Shown here: positions 52,915 through 61,908 of the stretch, piece after piece
How positions within the stretch are numbered: position 1 is the first letter of the stretch
Layout of the letters: every line of letters starts with the position of its first letter
Assembly: GCA_963665975.1 (NCBI GenBank)
Contig: OY762508.1
Coordinates: 3,844,001-3,908,000 of the forward strand
Direction of reading: 5' to 3'
Source of the DNA: G963665975 sp963665975
GTDB lineage: Bacteria; Bacteroidota; Rhodothermia; Rhodothermales; Bin80
Length of the DNA: 64,000 nt
Notes under the pieces: model-generated
Told to the model about the DNA's origin: nothing
What the model saw: the letters and a program-made list of their open reading frames with translations, nothing else
Databases searched by the model: none
Position numbers and translations under genes: made by a program

Positions 52915-55566
52915 ATGTCAACAGATCTGACGCAGCAGAACCAGACTGAAGCCCCCCTCCAGGATGATGTAACAACAATTGCCGAGAATCCGGACTCACC
53001 GGAAGCAGCGCTTGCGGAGAATGGGACGGAAACAGGAGAATCTTTGACAGAGCAACCTGCCGCTGAGGCGACTGAGACTGCGGACAAGGCCGAGACTCCT
53101 TCTGATGTCGCCGTGCCGGAGCAGCCTGCTTTAGATAGTCCACCTTCAGAAGAGGCGCAAGAGACCGAGGATGATAGTAGAGCCGAAGCAGATCCAGAAT
53201 TTGCAACCGCAAGTGAGGCGGAAAAGTCGGACGACGAGGATAGTTCAGGCGTAGACGGGACCGCGCAGGAGACCGAAGATGTATCCGGGCTAAAGGATGC
53301 CAGTGCGAGCACGGAGGTGGCTGAAGAGCCAGTGAAGTACGGATACACGGGAGACCTTGCTGGCGAAAAAGTAATCACGTTGGCGGAGCTTCTCGCATCT
53401 GGAGATCACCAGGAGGAGGCGCAACTTGAGAGCAAGCAGCTTGCCGAACTGATTGAGGGCACCCTCAAGGCCGTGTCGGAGCAGGAAATTGTCGAGGGAC
53501 GCGTAGTTTCAGTCAGTGACAAGGATGTTGTAATAGACATTGGCTTCAAGAGCGACGGCGTTGTTTCGAAGAACGAGTTCAGCGAAGACCTTGAGCCGGG
53601 TAGCCGTGTGGAAGTATTCCTGGAGCGCATTGAGGATTACCACGGCCAATTGGTACTGTCAAAAACCAAGGCCGACAAGTTCCGTCGCTGGGAGCGCGTG
53701 GAAACCGCATTCGAAAACGAGACGGTCCTTGATGGCACCGTCATCCGTCGCATCAAGGGCGGCATGATTGTCGAGTTGCTCGACGGCCTCGAGGCTTTTC
53801 TTCCTGGCTCCCAGATCGATGTGCGCCCGGTTCGGGATTTCGATGCCTATCTCGAGAAGCGGATGGAATTCAAGATCGTCAAGATCAATCCGACTAACGA
53901 GAATGTCGTCGTATCTCACAAGGCTCTGATAGAAAAAGAGCTTGAAGTGCAGCGCGCGAGCATCTTGGCTACGATGGAGGCCGGACAAATTCTTGAGGGC
54001 ATTGTCAAGAATATCACCGATTTTGGTGTCTTCATTGACCTGGGTGGCGTCGATGGTCTGCTGCACATTACAGATTTGTCCTGGGGCCGCGTGTCGCACC
54101 CGTCGGAGGTTATTGATCTCGACCAGCATCTCAAGGTCGTGGTGTTGGATTACGATCGTGACCGCCAGCGGATATCGCTTGGTTTGAAACAACTCCAGCC
54201 TCATCCGTGGGAGAACATCCAGGAGCGGCTCAAAGAGGGCGATATTGTCGAAGGGAAGGTCGTGTCCATAACGGACTACGGTGCCTTCGTCGAATTGGAG
54301 AAGGGTATTGAGGGACTCGTCCACATTTCAGAGATGAGTTGGACAGACCATATCCGTCATCCTTCGCAGAAGGTTTCGCTGGGCCAGTTGGTCAACGTTG
54401 TTATTCTCAACATCGACAACGAAGGCAAGAAGATTTCTCTGGGGATGAAGCAATTCGAGAAGAACCCGTGGCAGGGTTTGGTCGAGCGATATCCTCCTGG
54501 AACGGTATTGCGTGGTACGGTCCGCAATATTACGACCTTCGGGGCCTTTGTCGAGATTGAGCCGGGAATCGATGGACTCGTCCATATTTCCGACCTGTCG
54601 TGGACCAAGAAAATTCGGCATCCTGGCGAACTGGTAAGGAAGCGCCAGGAACTGGATGTGGTCATTCTTGACGTGGACGAGAAGCGCCAGCGCGTATCTC
54701 TCGGGCACAAACAAATCGAGACGAATCCATGGGCTGATCTTGCCGTGGTCTATGAGGAGGGGTCTGACCACAAAGCCAAGATTGTACGTGTGGATTCTAA
54801 AGGCCTGGCCGTAGAGCTTGCGTTGGAAGTCGAAGCGTTTGTGCCCGTGGGCGAATTGAAGCAGGGCCCGCGGAACGTCCATAACCACTACCAGGAAGGC
54901 GAGGAACTGGAATTGCGCGTGATTCGCTTTGATGGCAACCGGAAGGAGGTTGTCATGAGTGAGGTTGCAAGAGACAGGCAGAAGGAGCAAAGGGAGAAGG
55001 AAGCGGAGAAACGCGAGAAGCAGGAGACGCGCAAACGTGAACAAAAGTCGGTCCGCGAGTACTCGCGTCGTGCAAAAGCGGCGTCAGGGCCGACTACGCT
55101 TGGCGAACTCAGTGGTCTTGAGAATCTGAAAGCGAAGATGGAGGCTGTGGAGGACGCTGCGGCAGTGAAAGCCGACGTAGCCGGGAGTCCCGCAGAATCT
55201 ACTGAGGAGGTCGCGAAAGTGACGGACGAAGCTGTAGACGAGGCGCCAGAGGAGGTAAAGGCCGCCTATGACAGTACGGAAGCCGCGAAAGTGACGGACG
55301 AAGCTGTAGACGAGGCGCCAGAGGAGGTAAAGGCCGCCGATGACAGCACGGAAGCCGCGAAAGTGACGGACGAAATTGTAGACGAGGCGCCAGAGGAGGT
55401 AAAGGCCGCCGATGACAGCGCGGAAGCCGCGAAAGTGACGGACGAAGCTGTAGATGAGGCGCCAGAGGAGGTGAAGGCCGCCTATGACAGCACGGAAGCC
55501 GCAGAAGTGAGTGCAGAATTGGTCAGGGACGCTCCGGAAGAGAGCACAGAAGCCGACGCCATGTAA
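52915..55566 (+). CDS. rpsA: Ribosomal protein S1 with long acidic N- and C-terminal extensions
   Basis: 883 residues against about 560 in E. coli. An acidic, low-complexity N-terminal extension (about residues 1-145) precedes six S1 domains. Domains 3 to 5 are the clearest: LEGIVKNITDFGVFIDLGG, VEGKVVSITDYGAFVELEKG, LRGTVRNITTFGAFVEIEPG, each ending with SLGxKQ and NPW-type links. The sixth domain is followed by a charged Lys/Arg/Glu stretch and then four to five 24-residue acidic repeats (EAAKVTDEAVDEAPEEVKAA). S1 bridges mRNA and the 30S subunit. No Shine-Dalgarno sequence precedes the start. Downstream of cmk on the same strand. Confidence 0.95.
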   Translation: MSTDLTQQNQTEAPLQDDVTTIAENPDSPEAALAENGTETGESLTEQPAAEATETADKAETPSDVAVPEQPALDSPPSEEAQETEDDSRAEADPEFATASEAEKSDDEDSSGVDGTAQETEDVSGLKDASASTEVAEEPVKYGYTGDLAGEKVITLAELLASGDHQEEAQLESKQLAELIEGTLKAVSEQEIVEGRVVSVSDKDVVIDIGFKSDGVVSKNEFSEDLEPGSRVEVFLERIEDYHGQLVLSKTKADKFRRWERVETAFENETVLDGTVIRRIKGGMIVELLDGLEAFLPGSQIDVRPVRDFDAYLEKRMEFKIVKINPTNENVVVSHKALIEKELEVQRASILATMEAGQILEGIVKNITDFGVFIDLGGVDGLLHITDLSWGRVSHPSEVIDLDQHLKVVVLDYDRDRQRISLGLKQLQPHPWENIQERLKEGDIVEGKVVSITDYGAFVELEKGIEGLVHISEMSWTDHIRHPSQKVSLGQLVNVVILNIDNEGKKISLGMKQFEKNPWQGLVERYPPGTVLRGTVRNITTFGAFVEIEPGIDGLVHISDLSWTKKIRHPGELVRKRQELDVVILDVDEKRQRVSLGHKQIETNPWADLAVVYEEGSDHKAKIVRVDSKGLAVELALEVEAFVPVGELKQGPRNVHNHYQEGEELELRVIRFDGNRKEVVMSEVARDRQKEQREKEAEKREKQETRKREQKSVREYSRRAKAASGPTTLGELSGLENLKAKMEAVEDAAAVKADVAGSPAESTEEVAKVTDEAVDEAPEEVKAAYDSTEAAKVTDEAVDEAPEEVKAADDSTEAAKVTDEIVDEAPEEVKAADDSAEAAKVTDEAVDEAPEEVKAAYDSTEAAEVSAELVRDAPEESTEADAM
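55207..55566 (+). repeat. 72-bp tandem repeat in the 3' end of rpsA
   Basis: Four near-identical 72-bp units (55207-55494) plus a fifth, diverged partial copy to the stop codon. Each encodes about E-A-A-K-V-T-D-E-A-V-D-E-A-P-E-E-V-K-A-A-D-D-S-T. Units differ by only a few bases, so copy number is likely to vary between strains. Confidence 0.9.
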
Positions 55567-55688
55567 ACGGCGGCCGGCCATGGTCTTTGTGATGGAAAAC
55601 CAGCGTGCAGCACTATTTCTTGCTGTATCACCTTAGCTGCTTGTCAGCCAGCTGGACGCTGATGTCGCTGTATTAAAACACGATCGGC

Positions 55689-57233
55689 ATGTCGCAACGA
55701 GTATCTTCCTCGCCGGGAGGCATTCTTCAGGCTCTGGGGATTGCTCACAGACCTGCAGGCATTGCAATAGGGAGCCTGTATGCAGAAGGGAGCGGCCCGC
55801 GATTGGTTGTGACAAGCCCGATAGATGGCAAGCCGATAAAGGAAATAGGCTCTGCCTCAGTAGATGAAGTTGCCGATGGAATAGCTGCGGCATCTGACGC
55901 ATTTTGTGCCTGGCGGAATGTCCCGGCTCCGGCCCGTGGCGAGCTCGTGCGCCGCTATGGCGAAAAGTTGCGCGAGCACAAGGAAGCCCTCGGCGCGCTC
56001 GTCACACTGGAAGTCGGCAAAATCCGCGCCGAAGCAGAAGGCGAAGTGCAGGAAATGATCGACATCTGCGACTTTGCCGTAGGACTGAGCCGGCAACTAT
56101 ACGGACTGTCCATACAGAGCGAACGGCCAGAGCATCGCCTCTCGGAGCAATGGCATCCACTGGGTCCGATTGGCGTCATATCGGCTTTCAATTTCCCGGT
56201 AGCTGTTTGGTCCTGGAATGCCGCGCTGGCGCTGGTGTGCGGAGATCCGGTAGTCTGGAAGCCATCAGAAAAAGCTCCACTGTGCGCCCTTGCCTGCCAT
56301 CATCTCCTGCAAGTAGTGATTCGCGGTGATAGTCGTGCGCCAGATGCCCTGAGTGTGCTCCTCAACGGTGGTCGCGATGTTGGGCGCGCCATTGCGGCGT
56401 CTCCGGAACTGGCGCTTGTTTCCGCGACAGGGTCTGTCCCGATGGGACGGGAAGTCGGGCAGACCGTGGCCGCGAGGCTCGGACGCTGCCTGCTGGAGCT
56501 GGGCGGCAACAATGCGCTCATTGTTGCGCCGAGCGCAGATATGGACCTGGCCTTACAGGCGATCACTTTTTCCGCCGTAGGAACAGCGGGCCAACGCTGC
56601 ACGACGCTGCGCCGCCTGATCGTGCACAACAGTGTAAAGGAAGAGCTGCTACAGCGGCTTACGAAGGCCTTTGACACCATTTGTATTGGAGACCCACGTC
56701 GAGATGGCGTTCTCGTAGGTCCCCTGATCGACGAGGGAGCCTTTGAAGGAATGCAGAAGGCGCTTACGCAGGCGAAAGCAGAAGGTGGAGTCGTGACAGG
56801 AGGGGAGCGCGTACGGATTGGAGTTCCAGGCGGAGTCTATGTACAGCCGGCGCTCGTAGATATCCGACATGACGCAAGCGTTGTCCAAACGGAGACATTT
56901 GCCCCCATTCTGTACATTACGGGATATGACGCCTTCGAAGAGGCGCTCGATATGCAGAACGATGTGCCGCAGGGTCTTTCAAGCGCCATCTTTACCAATG
57001 ACGTACTGGAAGCAGAGCGCTTCTGTGGTCCATCAGGAAGCGATTGTGGCATCGCCAACGTCAATATTGGCACCAGTGGGGCGGAAATTGGTGGTGCCTT
57101 CGGTGGGGAGAAGGATACTGGCGGTGGGCGCGAAAGCGGCTCGGACGCGTGGAAAAACTATATGCGACGCGTTACCAATACCGTAAATTACGGGACGGCC
57201 CTACCACTCGCTCAAGGGATTCGGTTCGAATAG
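55689..57233 (+). CDS. ALDH7-type aldehyde dehydrogenase (aminoadipate semialdehyde dehydrogenase-like)
   Basis: 514 residues. Catalytic blocks: GPIGVISAFNFPVAVWSWNAALALVCGDPVVWKPSEKAPL (cofactor), LLELGGNNALIV (catalytic Glu), AVGTAGQRCTTLRRL (catalytic Cys). The C-terminal NIGTSGAEIGGAFGGEKDTGGGRESGSDAWKNYMRR is characteristic of the ALDH7/antiquitin group, which oxidises alpha-aminoadipate semialdehyde (piperideine-6-carboxylate) in lysine breakdown. Substrate assignment is by family. It lies 34 bp before an aminotransferase gene, which would fit a lysine catabolic pair. Confidence 0.9.
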   Translation: MSQRVSSSPGGILQALGIAHRPAGIAIGSLYAEGSGPRLVVTSPIDGKPIKEIGSASVDEVADGIAAASDAFCAWRNVPAPARGELVRRYGEKLREHKEALGALVTLEVGKIRAEAEGEVQEMIDICDFAVGLSRQLYGLSIQSERPEHRLSEQWHPLGPIGVISAFNFPVAVWSWNAALALVCGDPVVWKPSEKAPLCALACHHLLQVVIRGDSRAPDALSVLLNGGRDVGRAIAASPELALVSATGSVPMGREVGQTVAARLGRCLLELGGNNALIVAPSADMDLALQAITFSAVGTAGQRCTTLRRLIVHNSVKEELLQRLTKAFDTICIGDPRRDGVLVGPLIDEGAFEGMQKALTQAKAEGGVVTGGERVRIGVPGGVYVQPALVDIRHDASVVQTETFAPILYITGYDAFEEALDMQNDVPQGLSSAIFTNDVLEAERFCGPSGSDCGIANVNIGTSGAEIGGAFGGEKDTGGGRESGSDAWKNYMRRVTNTVNYGTALPLAQGIRFE

Positions 57234-57267
57234 GTTCGATTCCCGGAAGCTTTCCCATTTCTCCGCT

Positions 57268-58467
57268 ATGCCTACATCTTCTACGCTCCAGGATCGTGTC
57301 TCACGCCGTGTGCAGGGCGTGCCTCCAAGTGGTATCCGCAGGTTCTTCGAAATCGCGGCCACGATGGAGGATGTCATTTCGTTAGGAATTGGAGAGCCGG
57401 ACTTTGTGACCCCGCAGATCATTATGGAGGCAGGCATCGCCTCGCTGAGGGCTGGCAAGACCGGGTATACTGCGAACGCGGGACTAGTCGAACTGCGGGA
57501 GCGCATCAGCGGACATTTGGCCGGCAAGTATGGCGTCCAGTATGATCCCGCCGAAGTGCTGATTACGGTAGGCGTTAGCGAAGCCCTTCAACTGGCTATG
57601 CTTGCGCTGCTGGATCCGGGTGATGAAGTTTTAATTCCCGAGCCTTGTTTCGTTTCGTACGGTCCGGCAGCGATTTTCGCCGGGGGAAAGGTGGTTTACG
57701 TTCCTACTACCGCCGAGCGGAATTTTGAGGTTACGGCCGCCGATATTGCGCGCTACATTACGCCACGCACCAAAATGCTATTCCTGTCCTATCCAAGTAA
57801 TCCGACAGGAGCGGTAATGCGCAGGGAGACAATGGAGGAAATCGCCGAATTGGTCGTGAAGCACGATTTATTTGTGCTCTCCGACGAAATCTACGACCAA
57901 CTCATCTATGGTCGCACACATGAGGAAGGCCATGTTTGTGTGCCAGCGATAGAGGCCCTGTTCGAGCGGACCATTTTACTGGGTGGGTTCTCTAAGGCCT
58001 ATGCCATGACAGGATGGCGCATTGGTTATGCCTGCGCGCCGGCTCCGTTGTACGGCGCCATGCACAAGCTCCATCAGTACATCATTATGAGTGCGCCCAC
58101 GATCGCGCAATACGCAGCGATTACGGCTCTGGATTCGGGTGCTGAGGAGGTGGAGCGGATGCGTCAGGCCTATGATTTCCGCAGGCAGACCATCGTGGAG
58201 GGCATGCGTGCGGCGGGGCTTCCGACATTTGAACCGGAAGGCGCTTTTTACTGCTTCCCGGACATTCGTTCTACGGGCCTGTCCTCCGAGGACTTTGCCC
58301 AACACCTCCTCGCAGAGGAGTCGGTAGCCGTTGTTCCTGGGGACGCCTTCGGACCGAGTGGCGCCGGGTTTGTGCGGTGCTCCTATGCTGCCAGTCTCGA
58401 AAAAATCGGTGTCGCCGTCGACCGCATCGGGCGCTTCGCCCGGCGTCGCAGCCATGCAGCCGCATAG
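57268..58467 (+). CDS. Class I/II PLP-dependent aminotransferase
   Basis: 399 residues. VISLGIGEPDFVTPQIIMEAG, GKTGYTANAGLVELRERISGH, LSYPSNPTGAVM, VLSDEIYDQLIYG, and the PLP lysine in LLGGFSKAYAMTGWRIGYACAP; the substrate-carboxylate Arg is in GFVRCSYAAS. Typical fold-type I aminotransferase of the AspC/PatA-like group. Substrate specificity is not evident from sequence; the neighbouring ALDH7 suggests lysine or a related amino acid, but aspartate or aromatic substrates are equally allowed by the family. Confidence 0.92.
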   Translation: MPTSSTLQDRVSRRVQGVPPSGIRRFFEIAATMEDVISLGIGEPDFVTPQIIMEAGIASLRAGKTGYTANAGLVELRERISGHLAGKYGVQYDPAEVLITVGVSEALQLAMLALLDPGDEVLIPEPCFVSYGPAAIFAGGKVVYVPTTAERNFEVTAADIARYITPRTKMLFLSYPSNPTGAVMRRETMEEIAELVVKHDLFVLSDEIYDQLIYGRTHEEGHVCVPAIEALFERTILLGGFSKAYAMTGWRIGYACAPAPLYGAMHKLHQYIIMSAPTIAQYAAITALDSGAEEVERMRQAYDFRRQTIVEGMRAAGLPTFEPEGAFYCFPDIRSTGLSSEDFAQHLLAEESVAVVPGDAFGPSGAGFVRCSYAASLEKIGVAVDRIGRFARRRSHAAA

Positions 58468-58882
58468 ACTCCTGCGTCCCCTGAACAGCCCAGATTCCGG
58501 TCTCTCTCGGTGGAATTGCCGTGCGCCAGCGGCCGTAACGATGCTTGCCACAACGTTGGCAGCCCTTGTCGTGCACCTGCTCTGGGGATGGCAATGGACA
58601 GTTTTGGCCGCGATATTCGGTGGTCTGTGGAAGGGACGCGGCGGCTGGTGGATCGGAGGCGCGGGAGTTGGCCTGAGTTGGGGCATTCTCGTCATGGTCA
58701 GCTTCATTGCGGCGCCCAGGCCCACGCTGCGCATGATCGAGACGGTCGCAGACATTCTTGGCGGTTTTCCAGCGCCCTTTACAGTGGTTGTCACCGTGCT
58801 GTTTGGCGTGCTGATCGGAACCGCAGGCGGAGGGTTGGGTACGCAGCTTCGCCTCGTGATACCTCATAAATGGTCAGGTTAA
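58454..58882 (+). CDS. Small hypothetical membrane protein
   Basis: The ATG at 58454 gives 142 residues, overlapping the aminotransferase stop by 14 bp. Three hydrophobic segments are visible: VTMLATTLAALVVHLLWGWQ with WTVLAAIFGGLW close by, WIGGAGVGLSWGILVMVSFI, and FTVVVTVLFGVLIGTAGGGLG. The glycine- and tryptophan-rich loops GRGGWWIGG are distinctive, but I do not recognise the family. It ends 4 bp before prfB, so co-transcription with both neighbours is likely. Confidence 0.6.
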   Translation: MQPHRLLRPLNSPDSGLSRWNCRAPAAVTMLATTLAALVVHLLWGWQWTVLAAIFGGLWKGRGGWWIGGAGVGLSWGILVMVSFIAAPRPTLRMIETVADILGGFPAPFTVVVTVLFGVLIGTAGGGLGTQLRLVIPHKWSG

Positions 58883-58886
58883 CGAC

Positions 58887-59985
58887 ATGCCTCATGTCCA
58901 GAGTCTGTTAGAGCGCGTTGAAGCGCTCGGAGGGTACCTTTGACGTCTCCAGACGCAGGCGACGCATCGAAGAGTTGAGCCAACGGCGCCTGGAGCCTGA
59001 TTACTGGGGCAATCCGCGTGAGGCGCAGCGGACGGAAAAGGATATTGCGGTCGAAAAGGAGTACGTGGATGCTTTCGACAGGGTCAAGAGTCAGGCGGAA
59101 GACATAGAGACGCTTCTGCTGCTGGCTGAGGAGGAGGGCGAAGACCTGGCGGACGAAATCGGAGCGGATGCAGACAGGCTGGCCAAGGAACTCGAAAGCC
59201 TCGAATTGCGCAGTATGCTTTCCGGAGAAGACGACCACCGGAACGCCATCCTGACGATCAACCCGGGAGCGGGCGGCACCGAAAGTCAGGATTGGGCCGA
59301 AATGCTTCTCCGCATGTATACGCGCTGGGCCGAACAGCGCGGATTTAAGGTGGCGCTGCTCGGACTGCAGCCCGGCGATGTGGCCGGTATAAAGAGTGCA
59401 TCCCTGGAGGTGAGCGGCCCATTCGCGTATGGGTATCTCCGGCCAGAATCAGGCGTGCACAGGTTGGTGCGCATATCTCCGTTCGATTCGAGCGGGCGTC
59501 GGCACACTTCTTTCGCCAGCGTATTCGCCTATCCGGAGGTAGATGATACGATCGATATCGAAGTCCGCAGTGCTGATGTTGAGTTGCAAACGTTTCGGTC
59601 GGGGGGCAAGGGTGGGCAGAACGTCAACAAGTTGGATACGGGCGTGCGGCTGATCTGGACAGGTGCGCTTTCTACCGGGGATTCTGCGAAGGTTGTAGCC
59701 GAATGCACGGAGGAGCGGAGCCAGTTGCAGAACCGCGAGCGGGCCATGACCATGCTTAAGAGCCGGATCTATCAGTTGGAGCGGGAAATTCAGGAGGCGG
59801 AGAAAAACAAACGCGAGGCGCAAAAGAAAAAAATAGAATGGGGTAGCCAGATACGCTCCTATGTCTTCCAACCGTACACCATGGTCAATGACCACCGCAC
59901 GGACGTGAAGGTCACCAATGTCCAGGCGGTCATAGACGGAGATCTTGATGGGTTCATCAAGGCTTACCTGCTAAGCAAGGACTAG
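58887..59985 (+). CDS. prfB: Peptide chain release factor 2 (programmed +1 frameshift)
   Basis: The gene starts at ATG 58887 and reads 18 codons to CTT, where an in-frame TGA (58941-58943) would end translation. The main frame continues from GAC at 58942 by a +1 shift, so the CDS joins 58887-58940 with 58942-59985, 366 codons. The shift site keeps the classic parts: an internal SD-like GGAGGG (58929-58934), then TAC CTT TGA C. RF2 landmarks follow: HRLVRISPFDSSGRRHTSFASV (SPF tripeptide that reads UGA/UAA stop codons) and GGKGGQNVNKLDTGVRL (GGQ, peptidyl-tRNA hydrolysis). RF2 thus controls its own level through UGA readthrough competition. Confidence 0.97.
58929..58944 (+). promoter_or_regulatory. 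prfB +1 programmed frameshift site
   Basis: GGAGGGTACCTTTGAC: SD-like GGAGGG, 3-nt spacer, slippery CTT and the UGA stop followed by C, the poor-termination context found at most bacterial prfB sites. Confidence 0.92.
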
Positions 59986-60036
59986 GAGGCTTTGTAAAGT
60001 AGCCAGACATGGATCTCACGCACACTATTTTGCACC

Positions 60037-61656
60037 ATGGCTAGACGGCACGACGTCGACTTTCTGATCATCGGCAGTGGAGTAGCTGGACTGTGGTTCG
60101 CACTCGGCGTCGCGGACCACGGAAGCGTGGCGATTATCACCAAGAAGGAGCGTGCGGAGTCCAATACCAATTATGCCCAGGGTGGGATTGCAGGGGTGTT
60201 GGATCAGCACGACTCATTCGACAGCCACATAGAAGACACGATCATTGCCGGCAGCGGGCTGTGCGACCGTGATGTCGTCAAGACGGTCGTGACCGAAGGG
60301 CCGGAACAAATCCGGGCGTTAATGGCGCTTGGGGCTTCTTTTTCCCGTAAGAACGGGCGGCTGCACTTGGGGCAGGAGGGAGGGCACAGCGTGCCACGAA
60401 TCGTCCATGCCAGGGACACCACAGGTCGTGAAGTCGAGCGGGCCCTTCTGGCGGCAATCCACTTGCATCCGAATATCGAAGTCTTCGAGTTCCATTACGC
60501 CGTCGATCTCATCACCGAGCACCATCTGGGGCAATTCGTCAACCGGCGCAGGCTGGATGTGCACTGTTACGGGGCCTATGTTTATGACGAGCGTGCTGAC
60601 AGCGTGGATACATTCCTTTCGAAAGTCACGATGCTCGCGTCCGGAGGATCCAGCAGGGTCTACCAGCATACGACGAACCCTTCGATTGCCACCGGAGACG
60701 GTGTAGCGATGGCATACCGCGCCAAGGCGCGTATTGCCAACATGGAGTTCGTGCAATTCCATCCGACGGCTCTTTACAAGCCGGAGGGCAAGGAATCGCA
60801 TCGTTCCGAACAGGGGTCCTCGTTTCTGATCACGGAGGCAATCCGTGGACATGGCGCGCTACTGTTCAATCAGAGCGGCAGCCGATTCATGCCAGGCTAC
60901 GACAGCAGGGCGGAACTGGCGCCCCGGGATATCGTGGCTCGCGCAATAGACGATCAACTCAAGCAGCGGGGGGAGGACTATGTATTATTGGACGTTTCTC
61001 ACATACCGGCCGCAGAAATCAGGGAATTCTTTCCGTCCATTCTTGCCACGTGCAAGAAGAACGGCATTGACATCACCAGAGAGCCGATCCCTGTTGTTCC
61101 AGCCGCACACTACCAGTGTGGAGGCGTGCAGACCGATGCGTATGCACGCACGAGTGTTAGTGGACTGTTCGCGAGCGGTGAGGTAGCGTGCACGGGGTTG
61201 CACGGCGCCAACCGGTTGGCCAGCAATTCCTTGCTGGAAGCCCTCGTGTACAGTCATCGCGCGGTTGCTCCGGCTGTGGCTTCGGCCAGGACAGCAACCT
61301 GGAACAGAGACGTTCCCGACTGGGACGCCAGCGGCACCGAAAGTCCACAGGAGTGGGTGCTCGTCTCTCACAATCGCCACGAGCTGCGTCGGATCATGTG
61401 GGATTATGTCGGTATCGTGCGCTCAACATTGCGTCTTGAGCGTGCATTCCGGCGGACGAAACTGCTCTACCAGGAAGTAGAAGATTATTATGGTCGAACC
61501 TGTGTATCCGCGGGAATTTGCGAAGTGCGCAACATGATTGCCGTAGCCTATCTCATTATTCGTAGCGCTCAGATGCGTAGAGAGAGTCGTGGATTGCATT
61601 ACATGGTGGACTATCCCGATCCCGTCGAGACCGAGCAGAGGCCGACGCTAATCTAG
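60037..61656 (+). CDS. nadB: L-aspartate oxidase
   Basis: FAD enzyme that oxidises L-aspartate to iminoaspartate, first step of NAD synthesis. 539 residues. FLIIGSGVAGLWFALGVADHG (FAD), NTNYAQGGIAGVLDQHDSFDSHIEDTIIAGSGLCD (substrate region), EGGHSVPRIVHARDTTG, TLASGGSSRVYQHTTNP-type block, MEFVQFHPTAL, and VVPAAHYQCGGVQTD, with the C-terminal helical bundle complete. nadA and nadC are not in the window. Starts 51 bp after prfB. Confidence 0.96.
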   Translation: MARRHDVDFLIIGSGVAGLWFALGVADHGSVAIITKKERAESNTNYAQGGIAGVLDQHDSFDSHIEDTIIAGSGLCDRDVVKTVVTEGPEQIRALMALGASFSRKNGRLHLGQEGGHSVPRIVHARDTTGREVERALLAAIHLHPNIEVFEFHYAVDLITEHHLGQFVNRRRLDVHCYGAYVYDERADSVDTFLSKVTMLASGGSSRVYQHTTNPSIATGDGVAMAYRAKARIANMEFVQFHPTALYKPEGKESHRSEQGSSFLITEAIRGHGALLFNQSGSRFMPGYDSRAELAPRDIVARAIDDQLKQRGEDYVLLDVSHIPAAEIREFFPSILATCKKNGIDITREPIPVVPAAHYQCGGVQTDAYARTSVSGLFASGEVACTGLHGANRLASNSLLEALVYSHRAVAPAVASARTATWNRDVPDWDASGTESPQEWVLVSHNRHELRRIMWDYVGIVRSTLRLERAFRRTKLLYQEVEDYYGRTCVSAGICEVRNMIAVAYLIIRSAQMRRESRGLHYMVDYPDPVETEQRPTLI

Positions 61657-61743
61657 TAGACGGGGTTGCCTCTTGGATCACGCACTATAGTGCGGGAACC
61701 CAGTGCCTCAGGTGGCGTTTCTCGGTTGGGAATTCACTTAGTG

Positions 61744-61777
61744 TTTTGTGCAGACTGCGCCTAACGGCGTATATTTG
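61744..61777 (+). promoter_or_regulatory. Bacteroidota-type promoter for rimP-nusA-infB
   Basis: TTTTG (61744-61748), 21-nt spacer, TATATTTG (61770-61777), matching the TTTG / TAnnTTTG consensus with accepted spacing. Transcription would begin near 61785, just before the leader hairpins. Confidence 0.65.
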
Positions 61778-61794
61778 TACGGATCTAAGAGATA

Positions 61795-61821
61795 GGGGGG
61801 CCTGAAAAGCCGCCCTTTTTT
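61795..61821 (+). terminator. Leader hairpin 1 (intrinsic-terminator-like)
   Basis: GGGGGGC (61795-61801) pairs with GCCGCCC (61809-61815) with one mismatch, then TTTTTT (61816-61821). It could end nadB transcription or act as the first attenuator in the rimP leader. Confidence 0.65.
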
Positions 61822-61853
61822 GTTGGACGTACTGCAGAATGCAACACCCGCCG

Positions 61854-61878
61854 CGCCCGTCCAGACCGGGCGTTTTTT
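61854..61878 (+). terminator. Leader hairpin 2 (intrinsic-terminator-like)
   Basis: Perfect 6-bp stem CGCCCG (61854-61859) with CGGGCG (61867-61872), 7-nt loop, then TTTTTT (61873-61878). It lies 30 bp before the rimP start, so it is downstream of the predicted promoter and probably attenuates the operon. Confidence 0.75.
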
Positions 61879-61908
61879 AGAGCCGGCAACTGCCGGAGGA
61901 CATTGCCG

